Assembly: GCA_023423795.1 (NCBI GenBank)
Contig: JAFAEX010000260.1
Span: 1 to 63,902 of the forward strand
Length of the DNA: 63,902 bases
Source of the DNA: Chloroflexota bacterium
GTDB taxonomy: Bacteria; Chloroflexota; Chloroflexia; Thermomicrobiales; UBA6265
Reading direction: 5' to 3'
Part shown: one piece after another, positions 35,370 to 44,495 of the stretch
Numbering within the stretch: position 1 is the stretch's first letter
Layout: every line of letters starts with the position of its first letter
Program-made: the position numbers and the translations under genes
The notes under the pieces: model-generated
Told to the model about the DNA's origin: nothing
Seen by the model: the letters and a program-made list of their open reading frames with translations, nothing else
Databases searched by the model: none

Positions 35370-36128
35370 ATGGACCACACAGGTCGGGTTGCCCTGGTCA
35401 CCGGAGGATCGCGCGGCATCGGCGCGGCCATCTGCCACGCCCTGGCGGCGGATGGCTGCGCGGTCGCGGTCAACTACCGCACCCGCGCCCACGATGCCCG
35501 GTCGGTGGTGGACGAGATCGCCGCCGCCGGCGGGCGCGCCGTCGCGCTGCCGGGCGACGTTTCCGACGCGGTTGCGGTGCACCGGCTGGTCGCGGCGGCG
35601 ACGGACGCGCTCGGCCCTGTCACGGTGCTCGTGAACAACGCGGCGCTGACGGACTCCCACAAGCCGTGGACGGCGATCGACGAGGACGAATGGGACCGCG
35701 TGATGGCGGTCAATCTGAAATCCTGCTTCCTCTGCTTCCGGGCCTGCTACCCGGCGATGCGGGATGCCGGCTGGGGCCGGGTCATCAACATCTCGTCGGT
35801 GACGTTCCACCTCGGGCGGCCGAACCTCGTCCACTACGTCGCGTCAAAGGCGGGCATGATCGGCTTCACTCGCTCGCTGGCGCGCGAAGTGGGCGCGGAC
35901 GGGATCACGGTCAACGCCGTCACCCCCGGCGCGATCCGCACGGAATCCGAAGTCGAACTCTTCCCCGACCAGGAGGGCATCGAGCGCTGGCTGCTGTCCG
36001 AACAGGCCGTCAAGCGGCGCGGCACGGCGGAGGACGTGGCGGGCGCGGTCTCCTGGCTCGCCTCCGACGCGGCGGCGTTCGTCTCCGGCCAGACGATCAA
36101 CGTCGATGGCGGCTGGGCGATGACGTAG
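35370..36128 (+). CDS. SDR-family oxidoreductase (FabG-like)
   Basis: A 252-residue classical short-chain dehydrogenase. Cofactor motif TGGSRGIG is at residues 11-18, NNA at 89-91, and the catalytic Ser143, Tyr156 and Lys160 are in place (HYVASK). Residues after the first beta strand (NYRTRAHD) suggest NADP(H) preference. GGAGGGAGCGC precedes the ATG. It stands alone between divergent iron genes and a convergent Mo enzyme, so its substrate is unknown; a sugar or acyl carbonyl is typical. Confidence 0.9.
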   Translation: MDHTGRVALVTGGSRGIGAAICHALAADGCAVAVNYRTRAHDARSVVDEIAAAGGRAVALPGDVSDAVAVHRLVAAATDALGPVTVLVNNAALTDSHKPWTAIDEDEWDRVMAVNLKSCFLCFRACYPAMRDAGWGRVINISSVTFHLGRPNLVHYVASKAGMIGFTRSLAREVGADGITVNAVTPGAIRTESEVELFPDQEGIERWLLSEQAVKRRGTAEDVAGAVSWLASDAAAFVSGQTINVDGGWAMT

Positions 36129-36211
36129 TGCCGAGGGCCGAAAATGGTAGGCCGCTTCGTGCTTGCCGACTTGCCGACTCCGTACCTCGGCACTCGGCCC
36201 TACGTCATCGC
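36117..36211. terminator. Inverted repeat spanning two convergent stop codons
   Basis: 25-base arms (36117-36141 and 36187-36211) match at 23 positions and include the final codons GCG ATG ACG TAG of both convergent genes, so both proteins end Ala-Met-Thr. The inner part is family D sequence. Likely a bidirectional stop; no T-tract is present. Confidence 0.55.
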
Positions 36212-38275
36212 CGGGGCGACTTCGACGCAGGCGTCGTGGAAATCTCCACCGCCGCCGCGGTCGCTGAGGCCGTCCGGGGTGAGGAGGTTCGCCGCGCCGC
36301 CGGGGCAGCGGGACGCCCACCAGCCGGAGGACATCGCCACGACGCCGGGGCGGATGCCGTCGCCGACGCGGGCGCGCAGCCGCAGTTCCCCGCGTTCGTT
36401 GAAGACGCGGACCGGGTCGCCGTCGGCGATGCCGCGGGCGGCGGCATCGGCAGCGTTGAGGTCGAGCGTGGGTTCGCGTTGCGCGCCGAGGTGCCGGGGC
36501 AGGTTGGCGTAGTTCGAGTTCAGGAAATGGACCGCGCCCTTGGCGGTGACGAGCGCGAGCGGGAACTCTCGCCGGGCGACCGGTTCATCGGGCGGGGGAG
36601 CGTACCCCGGCAGGGGATCGTGCCCGTCGGCGTCGAGCGTTTCGGACCAGAACTCGCACTTTCCGGACGGGGTCGGGAAGTTGCCCTCGGCGAAGGGACG
36701 CCAGTCCTCGGGCAGGTTCAGGCGCGCCCAGCCGTCCGCTTCGAGCCGATCGAAAGTGATGCCGTCGAGGAACGGGTGGCCGCTGGAAAGCGCGGCGCGG
36801 GCGAGGTCTTCGTCGGTCTCGAAGAACCCCGGATCGTCGAAACCCATCCGTTGCGCGAGCCGCCGGAAGAACTCGGTGTTGGGAACGGCCTCCCCCAACG
36901 GAGCGATTGCCGGACGGTTGAGCGCCAGGTACTCGTGGCCCCATGACCACATCAGGTCGAGGTGCTCCAGTTGGGTCGTCGCGGGCAGCACCCAATCGGC
37001 GTGGCGGGCGGTATCAGTCAGGAACTGCTCGTGGACGACGGTGAACAGGTCCTCCCGGCGCAACCCGTCCAGCACCAGCCGCTGGTTCGGCGCGGTCGTG
37101 GCGGGGTTCGCGTTCCAGACCACGAGCGCCTTGATCGGCGGGTCGAGGTCCGGGTCGGTCAGCGCCAGTCCGATCTGGACCATGTTGACCGAGCGGATCG
37201 ATGGGTCCTCCGGCGCGGAGACGGCGTCGGCATCGAGGGCGGTGAAATGGAGGCCGGCGGTCATGTACAGCAGCCCGCCTCCCCGCTCGCGCCACGCGCC
37301 GACGAGCGCGGGCAAGGAAGCAATGGCGCGGTACGCCGCCGATCCGTTGGCGCGGTGCTCCATCCCCACCAGCAGCCGGATCGCGGCCGGGCGGGTCGTG
37401 GCGTAGGCGCGGGCGAGGCGGACGATCTCCTCGGCATCCAGTCCGGTGATCGCGGCGACGCGCTCCGGCGGGAAATCGGCCAGCCGCTCGCGCAGGAGGT
37501 CGAACCCGAGGGTGTGCCGGGCCACGTAGTCGGCGTCGTGCAGGCCCTCGTCCACGATGACGCGCATCAGGCCGAGGGCGAGGGCGCCGTCCGTTCCCGG
37601 CAGCGGCTGGAGGTGCCAGTCGGCGGCGCGGGCGGTTCGTGTACGCGCTGGGTCGATGACCACCACGGTCGCGCCGTTCGCCTTCGCCTCGCGGACGAAC
37701 GGCCAGAGGTGCAGGTTGGTGACGACGGTATTCGTTCCCCAGAGGATGATGAACCGGCTGTGCGCGATGTCCGCCGGCAGCATCCCGGTCGTCGTGCCGA
37801 TCGCGGCCTCGATGCCGCTGCCGCCGGCGCTGCCGCAAACGGCGCGCTCCAGCCGGGTCGCGCCGAGGCGGGCGAAGAAGCGCGCTTCCACGCTGTGGCA
37901 CTGGACCAGCCCCATCGTGCCGAGGTAGGAGAACGGCAGGATCGCGGTCGGGCCGTGCGTTGCCGCGATCCCATCAAGCCGCCCGGCGATGGCGTCGAGC
38001 GCCTCATCCCACGTCGCGCGCTCGAACCGGCCGGAGCCTTTCGGGCCGACCCGGCGCAGCGGGTGGAGCACCCGGTCCGGGCTGTAGACGCGCTCCAGGA
38101 ACGGATTCACCTTGGCGCAGAGCCCGCCCCGCGTGATCGGGTGGGCGGGATCGCCGGCCATCTTGACGGCGCGGCCGTCCTCGACCGTGACCACCCAGGC
38201 GCAGGTATCCGGGCAATCGTGCGGGCACGCGCCGCGCACCAATCGTTGGTGAGAAGAACTCGAGTCGGTGGCCAT
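36200..38275 (-). CDS. Molybdopterin (bis-MGD) oxidoreductase, DMSO-reductase family
   Basis: A 691-residue catalytic subunit. An N-terminal [4Fe-4S] motif is present: Cys17, Cys21, Cys25 and Cys53 (ACPHDCPDTC then GGLCAKV). Mo-domain features follow: ILWGTNTVVTNLHLWP, VVIDPARTRTARAADWHL and VVWNANPATTAPNQR; Cys147 in AVCGSAGG is a candidate Mo ligand. The C-terminal cofactor domain has NSNYANLPRH. There is no Tat leader, so it is cytosolic. No electron-transfer subunits or cofactor genes adjoin. ATG 38275 is preferred over a longer frame. It could be a formate-dehydrogenase-like or thiosulfate/polysulfide-reductase-like enzyme; the substrate is unresolved. Confidence 0.88.
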   Translation of the reverse strand: MATDSSSSHQRLVRGACPHDCPDTCAWVVTVEDGRAVKMAGDPAHPITRGGLCAKVNPFLERVYSPDRVLHPLRRVGPKGSGRFERATWDEALDAIAGRLDGIAATHGPTAILPFSYLGTMGLVQCHSVEARFFARLGATRLERAVCGSAGGSGIEAAIGTTTGMLPADIAHSRFIILWGTNTVVTNLHLWPFVREAKANGATVVVIDPARTRTARAADWHLQPLPGTDGALALGLMRVIVDEGLHDADYVARHTLGFDLLRERLADFPPERVAAITGLDAEEIVRLARAYATTRPAAIRLLVGMEHRANGSAAYRAIASLPALVGAWRERGGGLLYMTAGLHFTALDADAVSAPEDPSIRSVNMVQIGLALTDPDLDPPIKALVVWNANPATTAPNQRLVLDGLRREDLFTVVHEQFLTDTARHADWVLPATTQLEHLDLMWSWGHEYLALNRPAIAPLGEAVPNTEFFRRLAQRMGFDDPGFFETDEDLARAALSSGHPFLDGITFDRLEADGWARLNLPEDWRPFAEGNFPTPSGKCEFWSETLDADGHDPLPGYAPPPDEPVARREFPLALVTAKGAVHFLNSNYANLPRHLGAQREPTLDLNAADAAARGIADGDPVRVFNERGELRLRARVGDGIRPGVVAMSSGWWASRCPGGAANLLTPDGLSDRGGGGDFHDACVEVAPAMT

Positions 38276-38407
38276 GCGTGTGGCCCTCTCGGTCGGCGGC
38301 GACGCGGCGAATCGCACAGGCATCCAGCATAGGACCGGCGCGGGCGGCGTCAAGCAGGTTCGGCGCGAGCCGCCACCGCCGGTACCGTCGTCAGCCCGAA
38401 TTTGATA

Positions 38408-38493
38408 GTCGTCATACCGAGCCAGTCGAGGGATCTCGTCGTCCGCATAGTGCCGGAGCGAACGAGGTCCCGCGACAGGCTCGGGATGACGAC
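38408..38493. repeat. Family B palindrome, diverged copy
   Basis: GTCGTCATACCGAGCCAGTCG pairs with CGACAGGCTCGGGATGACGAC. It occupies the middle of the 376-base gap 38276-38651 between the Mo enzyme start and the permease end; I see nothing else there. Confidence 0.7.
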
Positions 38494-38651
38494 AAGATGT
38501 GCGCTCGACACCAGCGTCGGACACACGCCAGACCCGGCGAACTGGTCTGCCTGACCCGTTCGGCTTCGCGCTGGCCGTCTTCGGAGCCAAAACCTAACAG
38601 CTTGGGCCGGGCCGATAGGCGACCGCGCTGCCGGCGCGCGAACCGGGTTCG

Positions 38652-39536
38652 CTACACCTTCATCCGCGGGTCGAGCACGTCGCGCAGGCCGTCGCCGAGG
38701 ATGTTGAACCCGAGGACGGCGATGAAGATCGCCATGCCGGGCGCGAACGCCGTCCACGGCGCGAACATCATGAACCCGCGGCCGGAGGCGAGCATGGAGC
38801 CCCAGCTCGGTTCCGGCGGCTGCGCCCCGAGCCCAAGGAACGACAGCCCGGCCTCGGACAGGATGGCGTAGGAAATGGCCAGCGTCGTCTGCACCAGCAG
38901 CGGGGCCATCGCGTTCGGCAGGACGTGCCGCAGCATGATCCGCAATCCGCTCGCGCCGCTGGCGCGGCTGGCCTCGACGTACTGCTCCTGCGCGATCACC
39001 AGCCCGGCTGCGCGCGTCACCCGCACGAAGATCGGGATGAAGATGATGCCGATGGCCACCATCACGTTGGCGAGCGACGGCCCGAGCACCGCCAGCACCG
39101 CGATCGCCAGCAGGATCGACGGGAAGGCGAAGAGGATGTCGGCGAAGCGCATGATGATCAGGTCCCACGCGCCGCCGTAGTAGGCGGCGACGAGACCGAG
39201 CGACCCGCCGATGAACAATCCGATGGCGACCGAGATCGCCGCCACCTGCACGGAGATCCGTGCCCCGAAAAGGACCCGGCTGAAGACGTCGCGGCCGAGT
39301 TCGTCGGTGCCGAGCGGATAGGTCGCGCTCGGCCCGACCAGTTGGTCGGTCGTGAACTGCTCGTACGGCGAGTGCGGCGCGATGAGCGGGGCGAAGACGG
39401 CCGCGAGGATCACCAGCAGCACGACCGCGCCGCCGAAGATCGCCAGCTTGTTCCTCGCCAGGCGCCGCACCCACCACGGCATCGCCGAGCGCCGCTCGAC
39501 GACGAGGCTGGGGGAAATCGTCGCGGTTGTCGCCAT
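38652..39536 (-). CDS. Peptide-type ABC transporter permease (DppC type)
   Basis: A 294-residue permease with the DppC helix ILAAVFAPLIAPHSPYEQF, LGTDELGRDVFSRVLFG and EAA loop QEQYVEASRASGASGLRIM. I use ATG 39536, which has GAGGGAGGGG six bases upstream, rather than TTG 39554 which overlaps that site. It is the last gene of this importer; no ATPase genes follow, so they must be elsewhere. Confidence 0.92.
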   Translation of the reverse strand: MATTATISPSLVVERRSAMPWWVRRLARNKLAIFGGAVVLLVILAAVFAPLIAPHSPYEQFTTDQLVGPSATYPLGTDELGRDVFSRVLFGARISVQVAAISVAIGLFIGGSLGLVAAYYGGAWDLIIMRFADILFAFPSILLAIAVLAVLGPSLANVMVAIGIIFIPIFVRVTRAAGLVIAQEQYVEASRASGASGLRIMLRHVLPNAMAPLLVQTTLAISYAILSEAGLSFLGLGAQPPEPSWGSMLASGRGFMMFAPWTAFAPGMAIFIAVLGFNILGDGLRDVLDPRMKV

Positions 39537-39550
39537 CGATGTCCCCTCCC

Positions 39551-40495
39551 TCAACCGACCCGCAGGCGCGGGTCGAGGTACGTGTAGATCACGTCAACGA
39601 CCAGGTTGATCAGCATGAAGACGAGCGTCACCAGCAGCACGACCGTTTGCAGCACCGGATAGTCGCGCTGGTTCACCGCCAGCAGCGCGAAGGTCGCCAC
39701 GCCCGGCAGGTAGAAGACCGCCTCGACGAGGAACGCGCCGCCGAAGATGTAGCCGAACTCCATCCCGATGACGGTGATGACCGGGATCAGGGCGTTTTTC
39801 AGCAGGTGCCCGCGGGTGATAACGCCCTCGCGCAACCCCTTCGCGCGCGCCGTCCGCACGTAGTCCTGCCGCACGACCTCCAGCATCGACGAACGGGTCA
39901 TCCGCATGATGACCGAGGCGGAGACCAGCCCCAGCGACAGGGCGGGCAGGACCATGCACTTGATGTTGCCGATGGGGTCTTCGGAGAACGGGACGTACCC
40001 GCCCGGCGGGAACCACTGCACCTTGATCGCGAAGACGAACGCCAGCAGCGTGCCCAGCCAGAAGTTGGGCAGCGACAGGCCGATCATGCCGAAGCTGGTC
40101 AGCCCGACGTCGATGGCGGTGTTGTGCTTGATCGCGGCCAGCACGCCCAGCGGCACCGCAATGACGACGGCGATCAGCATCGCCAGCAGGGTCAACTCGG
40201 CGGTGATCGGCAGCCGGGTGGCAAGTTCGCTGCGGATGTCGGCGCCGGTGGTGATCGACATGCCGAGGTCGCCGCGGAAGAGGCTGCCGATCCAGTCGAA
40301 ATACTGGGCCCACATCGGCTGGTCGAGCCCGTGCTTCTCGCGGAAGGCCGCGATCGCCTCCGGCGTCGGCTTCGTCCCGAGGAAGACCACCGCGGCATCC
40401 CCGGGGATCAACCGCATGGTGACGAAGACGAGGATCGACATCCCGATCAGCACCGGGACCATCGACAGGAGCCGGGTCCGGATGTAGCGGAGCAT
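39551..40495 (-). CDS. Peptide-type ABC transporter permease (DppB type)
   Basis: A 314-residue permease opening with MLRYIRTRLLSMVPVLIGMS and carrying the EAA loop RQDYVRTARAKGLREGVI. It lies 14 bases before the DppC-type partner and 63 bases after the binding-protein gene, with a strong hairpin in that gap. Confidence 0.92.
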   Translation of the reverse strand: MLRYIRTRLLSMVPVLIGMSILVFVTMRLIPGDAAVVFLGTKPTPEAIAAFREKHGLDQPMWAQYFDWIGSLFRGDLGMSITTGADIRSELATRLPITAELTLLAMLIAVVIAVPLGVLAAIKHNTAIDVGLTSFGMIGLSLPNFWLGTLLAFVFAIKVQWFPPGGYVPFSEDPIGNIKCMVLPALSLGLVSASVIMRMTRSSMLEVVRQDYVRTARAKGLREGVITRGHLLKNALIPVITVIGMEFGYIFGGAFLVEAVFYLPGVATFALLAVNQRDYPVLQTVVLLVTLVFMLINLVVDVIYTYLDPRLRVG

Positions 40496-40513
40496 TGATG
40501 TCCCTCGGCGCGA

Positions 40514-40540
40514 CGCCGGCGGGGATCGACCCCGCCGGCG
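40514..40540 (-). other. Intercistronic hairpin after the binding-protein gene
   Basis: Perfect 11-bp arms CGCCGGCGGGG (40514-40524) and CCCCGCCGGCG (40530-40540) with a five-base loop. It has no T-run and may protect the upstream message or attenuate the permease genes. Confidence 0.7.
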
Positions 40541-40558
40541 CCGCGCGCTGACCAGACC

Positions 40559-42199
40559 CTACTTGTCGAGCCAGACCTCGCGGGCCCACCGCATCATGCC
40601 GGTCGGCAGCGGGGTGAAGCCCTGCACGTAGTCCTGCTGCGCCTGGATGATCCGGTTGTTGGTGCCCGCCGCCACCGGGGCGAGGGTGAAGATGCGCTCC
40701 TGGACCTGGTCGTAGATGGCCTTGCGGCCTTCCCGCTCGAAGGTGGCGCGCCCCTCTTCGAGCAGCCGATCGACCTCGGGGTCGGAGAACAACTGCGGGT
40801 TGAACCCCTCGCCGGTGTGGAACTCGGGGTACAGGAATTCGTCCGGGTCGATGAACGGGCCGCCCCAGCCGCACACCATCATGTCGAAGTCGTTGCCGCC
40901 GAAGACGTCGTTGATGAAGGTCCCCCATTCGAGGTTGACGATCTGGGCGTTGATGCCGATCGCCCGCAGCGCCTCCTGGTCGATTGCCGCTTCGCCGGCG
41001 AGGTCGGCGTAAGCGGGCGAGACCTTGAGGGTGGTCTCGAAACCGTCCGCGAACCCGGCCTCGGCCAGCAGCGCCTTGGCCTTCTCGACGTCCGGCGTTT
41101 CCGGGTAGAGCTGCAGGTCCTCGGCGTAGGCCCAGCTCCACTGGGGCACGATGCCGCCGGTCAGCGGGATCGCCTGCCCGAACATGACGTTGTCGGCGAT
41201 CGCCTTGCGGTTCTTGGCGAACGCCACCGCCTGCCGCACCAGCGGGTTGTCGAACGGCGCCCGAGTGCAGTTCATCGAGATGTATGCCCAGTCGCAGCTC
41301 CCCTTTTCGAGGGCGATGGCCTGGACGCCGGGCATCGCGCTGAGCTGCCGGTAGTCTTTCTTCGCCAGCGACTGGACGAGGTCCACCTGCTTGGTGATGG
41401 CCGCGTTCAGGCGCGAGGTGTCGTCGGAGATGAACAAGATCTCCAGCTCATCGACGAACGGCTGGCCCGGCACGTAGTACTCGGCGTTCTTGACCAGCTT
41501 GACCGACTTGCCCGGTTCGTACGACACGAACTTGAACGGCCCGGTGCCGACCATCGTGGTCTGCAGGTCGCCCGTCTCCTCGACGACGTGCTTCGGCACC
41601 ATGGCCGCCCAAGGCGACGCCATGAAGTCGAGGAACGGACCGGTCACCGAGGAAAAGCGGACCTCGACCGTGGCCGGATCGACGACCGTGACCTCGTCCA
41701 CCGACGCGTACATGTAGGCGTTCGGCGACCCGGTGGCCGGGTCCTTCTGCCGGTCCATCGAGAACTTGACGTCCTCGGCGGTGAACGGCTGGCCGTCGTG
41801 CCAGGTCACGCCTTCGCGCAGCTTGAACGTGTAGAGTAGCCGGTCCTCCGAGATCTCGACCGATTCGGCGAGATCCGGCGTCACCTCGTTGAGTTCCTTG
41901 TCGTACTGCATCAGCGAGCCGTAGACGTGCTCGGTGACCAGCGCGGTGGAGTACGCCGACGAGATCATCGGGTCCAGCCCGACCGGGTCGGTCGAGGTGG
42001 CGATGCGGAGCGTGCCGCCCGGCTTCGGTTCGCCTTGGCGGGCAAGGGCGAAGGGGCGAACGCGGCCGGCGGCGCCCGCGTCGCGCCCGCCGATGACGAG
42101 TGCGCCGGACGCCGCCGCCGCCCCCTGGATCAGGGACCGGCGGTTGATCGTCAGGCCTCGGATTTTTTCGACCAGCGCGGTTTCGTTCGTCCTGGACAC
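40559..42199 (-). CDS. Peptide-type ABC transporter substrate-binding protein (family 5)
   Basis: A 546-residue DppA/OppA-type binding protein. Its leader contains twin arginine (NRRSLIQGAAAASGALVIGG). The mature part has LREGVTWHDGQPFTAEDVKF and VRQAVAFAKNRKAIADN, as usual for the family. GTG 42199 follows GGGAGG. Upstream on the same strand, 80 bases away, is a prolyl-peptidase-like hydrolase, which supports short peptides as the imported nutrient. Confidence 0.93.
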   Translation of the reverse strand: MSRTNETALVEKIRGLTINRRSLIQGAAAASGALVIGGRDAGAAGRVRPFALARQGEPKPGGTLRIATSTDPVGLDPMISSAYSTALVTEHVYGSLMQYDKELNEVTPDLAESVEISEDRLLYTFKLREGVTWHDGQPFTAEDVKFSMDRQKDPATGSPNAYMYASVDEVTVVDPATVEVRFSSVTGPFLDFMASPWAAMVPKHVVEETGDLQTTMVGTGPFKFVSYEPGKSVKLVKNAEYYVPGQPFVDELEILFISDDTSRLNAAITKQVDLVQSLAKKDYRQLSAMPGVQAIALEKGSCDWAYISMNCTRAPFDNPLVRQAVAFAKNRKAIADNVMFGQAIPLTGGIVPQWSWAYAEDLQLYPETPDVEKAKALLAEAGFADGFETTLKVSPAYADLAGEAAIDQEALRAIGINAQIVNLEWGTFINDVFGGNDFDMMVCGWGGPFIDPDEFLYPEFHTGEGFNPQLFSDPEVDRLLEEGRATFEREGRKAIYDQVQERIFTLAPVAAGTNNRIIQAQQDYVQGFTPLPTGMMRWAREVWLDK

Positions 42200-42279
42200 G
42201 TGCGACCTCCCGGTCCTGCGTGTGATACGACGTGACGGAGCTTGCCGCGGCGTCCCCCGCGGCGCGGCCTCCCTCCCGG

Positions 42280-43143
42280 TCAGGCTTCGGCGAAGCCCAT
42301 GAACGCGCGGACGGTGCTGACGAACTTTTCCTGCTCCTCGACGAACGGGGAGTGCCCGCTCTTCTCGAAGACGACGAGTTCGCTGTTCGGGATGCCCTCC
42401 GCGATCAGTTCGGACTGGCCCAGCGGCGTCACCCAGTCGTGCCGGGCGCCGGTGATGAGCGTCGGCACGGTGATTTCCCCGAGGCGCGGCCGGACGTCAT
42501 ACGACGGGATCACCTCGCGGAACATGTAGGCGGCGATTTCCGGATTCGGCCGCCCGCGCTTGCCGCCCTCGCGGTAGGCGTCGTCCCACCGGTAGTAGTA
42601 GAGCGGCATCACGATCTCCCACCACGCGCCGAACTCGTCGTCGGTGGTGATCCGGCCCTCGAAAAGCTCCGGGATCGCCGCGATCTGCTCGGGCGTCCCC
42701 TTCTTCGCCGCCTCGACCTTGGCGGCTTCCCAGAACTCGTGGCTCGGCGAGGTCGTGACAAGGATCAGCCGCTTGACCGCCTCCGGGTACCGGAGCGCGT
42801 ACACCAGCGCCCAGAAGCCGCCGAAGGAGTTGCCGAGCACGTTGACCTTGCCCAGGCCGAGCTGCTTCCGGAGCGCCTCGACGTCGTCGGCCATCTGCTC
42901 GATGGTGCAGCTTTCCAGCGACACGTCGCGGCTCGAACGGCCGGAGCCCCGGTGGTCGATGTAAATCAGTTGCATGTCCTCGGCAAGCGGGGACAGCCAC
43001 GGGCGGAAGTAGGTGTGGTCCATGCCGGGGCCGCCGTGGAGGACGAAGCAGACTTCGCGCTCCCGCAGGTCAGGGCCGTCCGGCACGTACCCCGCCCCTT
43101 CGACATCGAAAAAGATCTCGACCCCGTTCACCGTCGCGAGCAC
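42280..43143 (-). CDS. Alpha/beta hydrolase, proline iminopeptidase-like
   Basis: A 287-residue S33-type hydrolase. HGGPG (residues 36-40) forms the oxyanion hole characteristic of proline iminopeptidases. The nucleophile is Ser106 in GNSFGG, with Asp236 (RHDWVTP) and His264 (GHSPFVEE) completing the triad. There is no signal peptide, so it would trim imported peptides in the cytosol. GTG 43143 has GGAGG five bases upstream; longer frames read through non-coding sequence. It probably heads the operon with the peptide-type importer. Confidence 0.88.
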   Translation of the reverse strand: MLATVNGVEIFFDVEGAGYVPDGPDLREREVCFVLHGGPGMDHTYFRPWLSPLAEDMQLIYIDHRGSGRSSRDVSLESCTIEQMADDVEALRKQLGLGKVNVLGNSFGGFWALVYALRYPEAVKRLILVTTSPSHEFWEAAKVEAAKKGTPEQIAAIPELFEGRITTDDEFGAWWEIVMPLYYYRWDDAYREGGKRGRPNPEIAAYMFREVIPSYDVRPRLGEITVPTLITGARHDWVTPLGQSELIAEGIPNSELVVFEKSGHSPFVEEQEKFVSTVRAFMGFAEA

Positions 43144-43270
43144 GCGTCCTCCGAACCGAAAAACCCGTCGGCGGGCACGCGCCCGCCGTCTGCGCGAGGA
43201 ACCCGAACGCAGCCGAAGATGGAAGGTGCCGCCGGGCGACGGGACGAGATGGCGTTGCCGGCGCGTCATG

Positions 43271-43299
43271 ATGCTAACAGGGGTTCCGCAAAATGGAAA
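43271..43299 (-). promoter_or_regulatory. Weak promoter candidate for the hydrolase-importer operon
   Basis: Minus strand TTTCCA (43294-43299), 17-base spacer, TAGCAT (43271-43276). An 8-bp inverted repeat, CATGATGC (43267-43274) and GCATCATG (43305-43312), brackets it and could bind the divergent RpiR regulator. The rest of the 341-base gap 43144-43484 has no gene. Confidence 0.4.
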
Positions 43300-43450
43300 C
43301 GATTGCATCATGAAGCACGAGCGCTTGCCGCGTGGGGTCGGCGACGGCGCGAAACAGAGGTCGCCCATGGTTGGCGCGAACCGCCGCTGGTGGCGTTCGA
43401 AAGCGTCGTCAGGATATCCGGCGAACCCGGCAGCGCAGCCCGGACACGGC

Positions 43451-43478
43451 TTGACACCCCGGCCCGATGATCTAAGAT
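43451..43478 (+). promoter_or_regulatory. Consensus promoter giving a leaderless RpiR transcript
   Basis: TTGACA (43451-43456, full consensus), 16-base spacer, TAAGAT (43473-43478, 5 of 6). Seven bases past the -10 is 43485, the GTG start codon itself, so the message should lack a 5-prime leader. No ribosome-binding site is seen. Confidence 0.7.
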
Positions 43479-43484
43479 CACTCC

Positions 43485-44495
43485 GTGATTCATTCACAGC
43501 AAAACCGAAAATCAATTTCAACGGCGCATTCCGGCGGAAACGGGCGGGGCGCGCGGCAGCGCGGGCTCGACTGCCTCGCGCTGATCGACAAGCGGCTGCC
43601 GACCCTGTCCGGGACGTCCCGGCAGGTCGCGGAGGCGATCCTGCGCGACCCGTGGGCCGTGCTGGACATGACCATCTCCGAGGTCGCCGCCGCCAGCGAG
43701 GTCAGCCTGCCGTCGGTCACCCGCTTCTGCCGCGCGATGGGCTACGCCGGGTACCGCGAACTGGTCCAGGAACTGGCCCGCTCGCTCGGCCGGGCCGATT
43801 CGCGGTCGCTGGACGAGATCCCCTCCCCGGCCGACCACGCCGGCGCGCTGTCGGGCATGGCCGCCGAGATCGTCGCCATCCAGGTCGGCGCGCTGCAGGA
43901 CACCCTGCGGGCGCTCGACTTCGCAGCCGTCGAGCGGGCGGTGGACGCGCTCTGCGCCACCCGCCACGCGATGGCGGTCGGCTCCGGCGGCGCGTACGTC
44001 TCGGCGCTCGGGATGGCGTTCAAGCTCGGCTGGTCCGGCGTCCCGATCGCCGGCGCCTCGCCGGACATGTTCGTCCACCAGCTCGCCGCGGTCGGCCCGG
44101 GCGACGTGGTCATCGCGCTCTCGCACCAGGGGCGCACCCGCGACACGCTCGGGGTCATGCGGCTGGCGCGCGCCCACGGGGCCACGGTGATCGCGATCAC
44201 CGCCGTGCCGAACTCGCCGATGCTGGCCGAAGCCGACATCGCGCTGGCGGCCTTCTCGGCCGACCTCGCGCGGGCCGGCACGCTGCTGGTCGCGAACAGC
44301 GCGGAACTGCTGGTGGCCGACATTCTCGCGGCCGCCGTCGCCGACCGCCGCGGCGGGGACGGCGCCCGGCGGGACGCGGTGACGCAATGGATCGAAGAGG
44401 AATTGCGGGTTGGCCTGGTCGGCGGGACGACCCGCCGGCGCCGGCGCGGCAGCCAGCCGACCGACGATTTGTCGAAGGAGACCGAACGTGGGTAG
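43485..44495 (+). CDS. RpiR/MurR-family transcriptional regulator
   Basis: A 336-residue regulator: a helix-turn-helix domain at residues about 29-105 (MTISEVAAASEVSLPSVTRF) and a SIS sugar-phosphate-binding domain at about 140-275 (GSGGAYVSALGMAFKLG, then LSHQGRTRDT). The family senses phosphorylated sugars or amino sugars. The first 30 residues are polar and poorly conserved in type. GTG 43485 coincides with the predicted transcription start. It is first in a seven-gene plus-strand operon and its end overlaps the next start by eight bases. Confidence 0.9.
   Translation: MIHSQQNRKSISTAHSGGNGRGARQRGLDCLALIDKRLPTLSGTSRQVAEAILRDPWAVLDMTISEVAAASEVSLPSVTRFCRAMGYAGYRELVQELARSLGRADSRSLDEIPSPADHAGALSGMAAEIVAIQVGALQDTLRALDFAAVERAVDALCATRHAMAVGSGGAYVSALGMAFKLGWSGVPIAGASPDMFVHQLAAVGPGDVVIALSHQGRTRDTLGVMRLARAHGATVIAITAVPNSPMLAEADIALAAFSADLARAGTLLVANSAELLVADILAAAVADRRGGDGARRDAVTQWIEEELRVGLVGGTTRRRRRGSQPTDDLSKETERG

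Noticed and set aside
40514..40540. Intrinsic terminator ending the operon after the binding-protein gene
   Set aside because: There is no T-run and two permease genes that belong to the system follow at once, so an mRNA-stability or attenuation stem is more likely.
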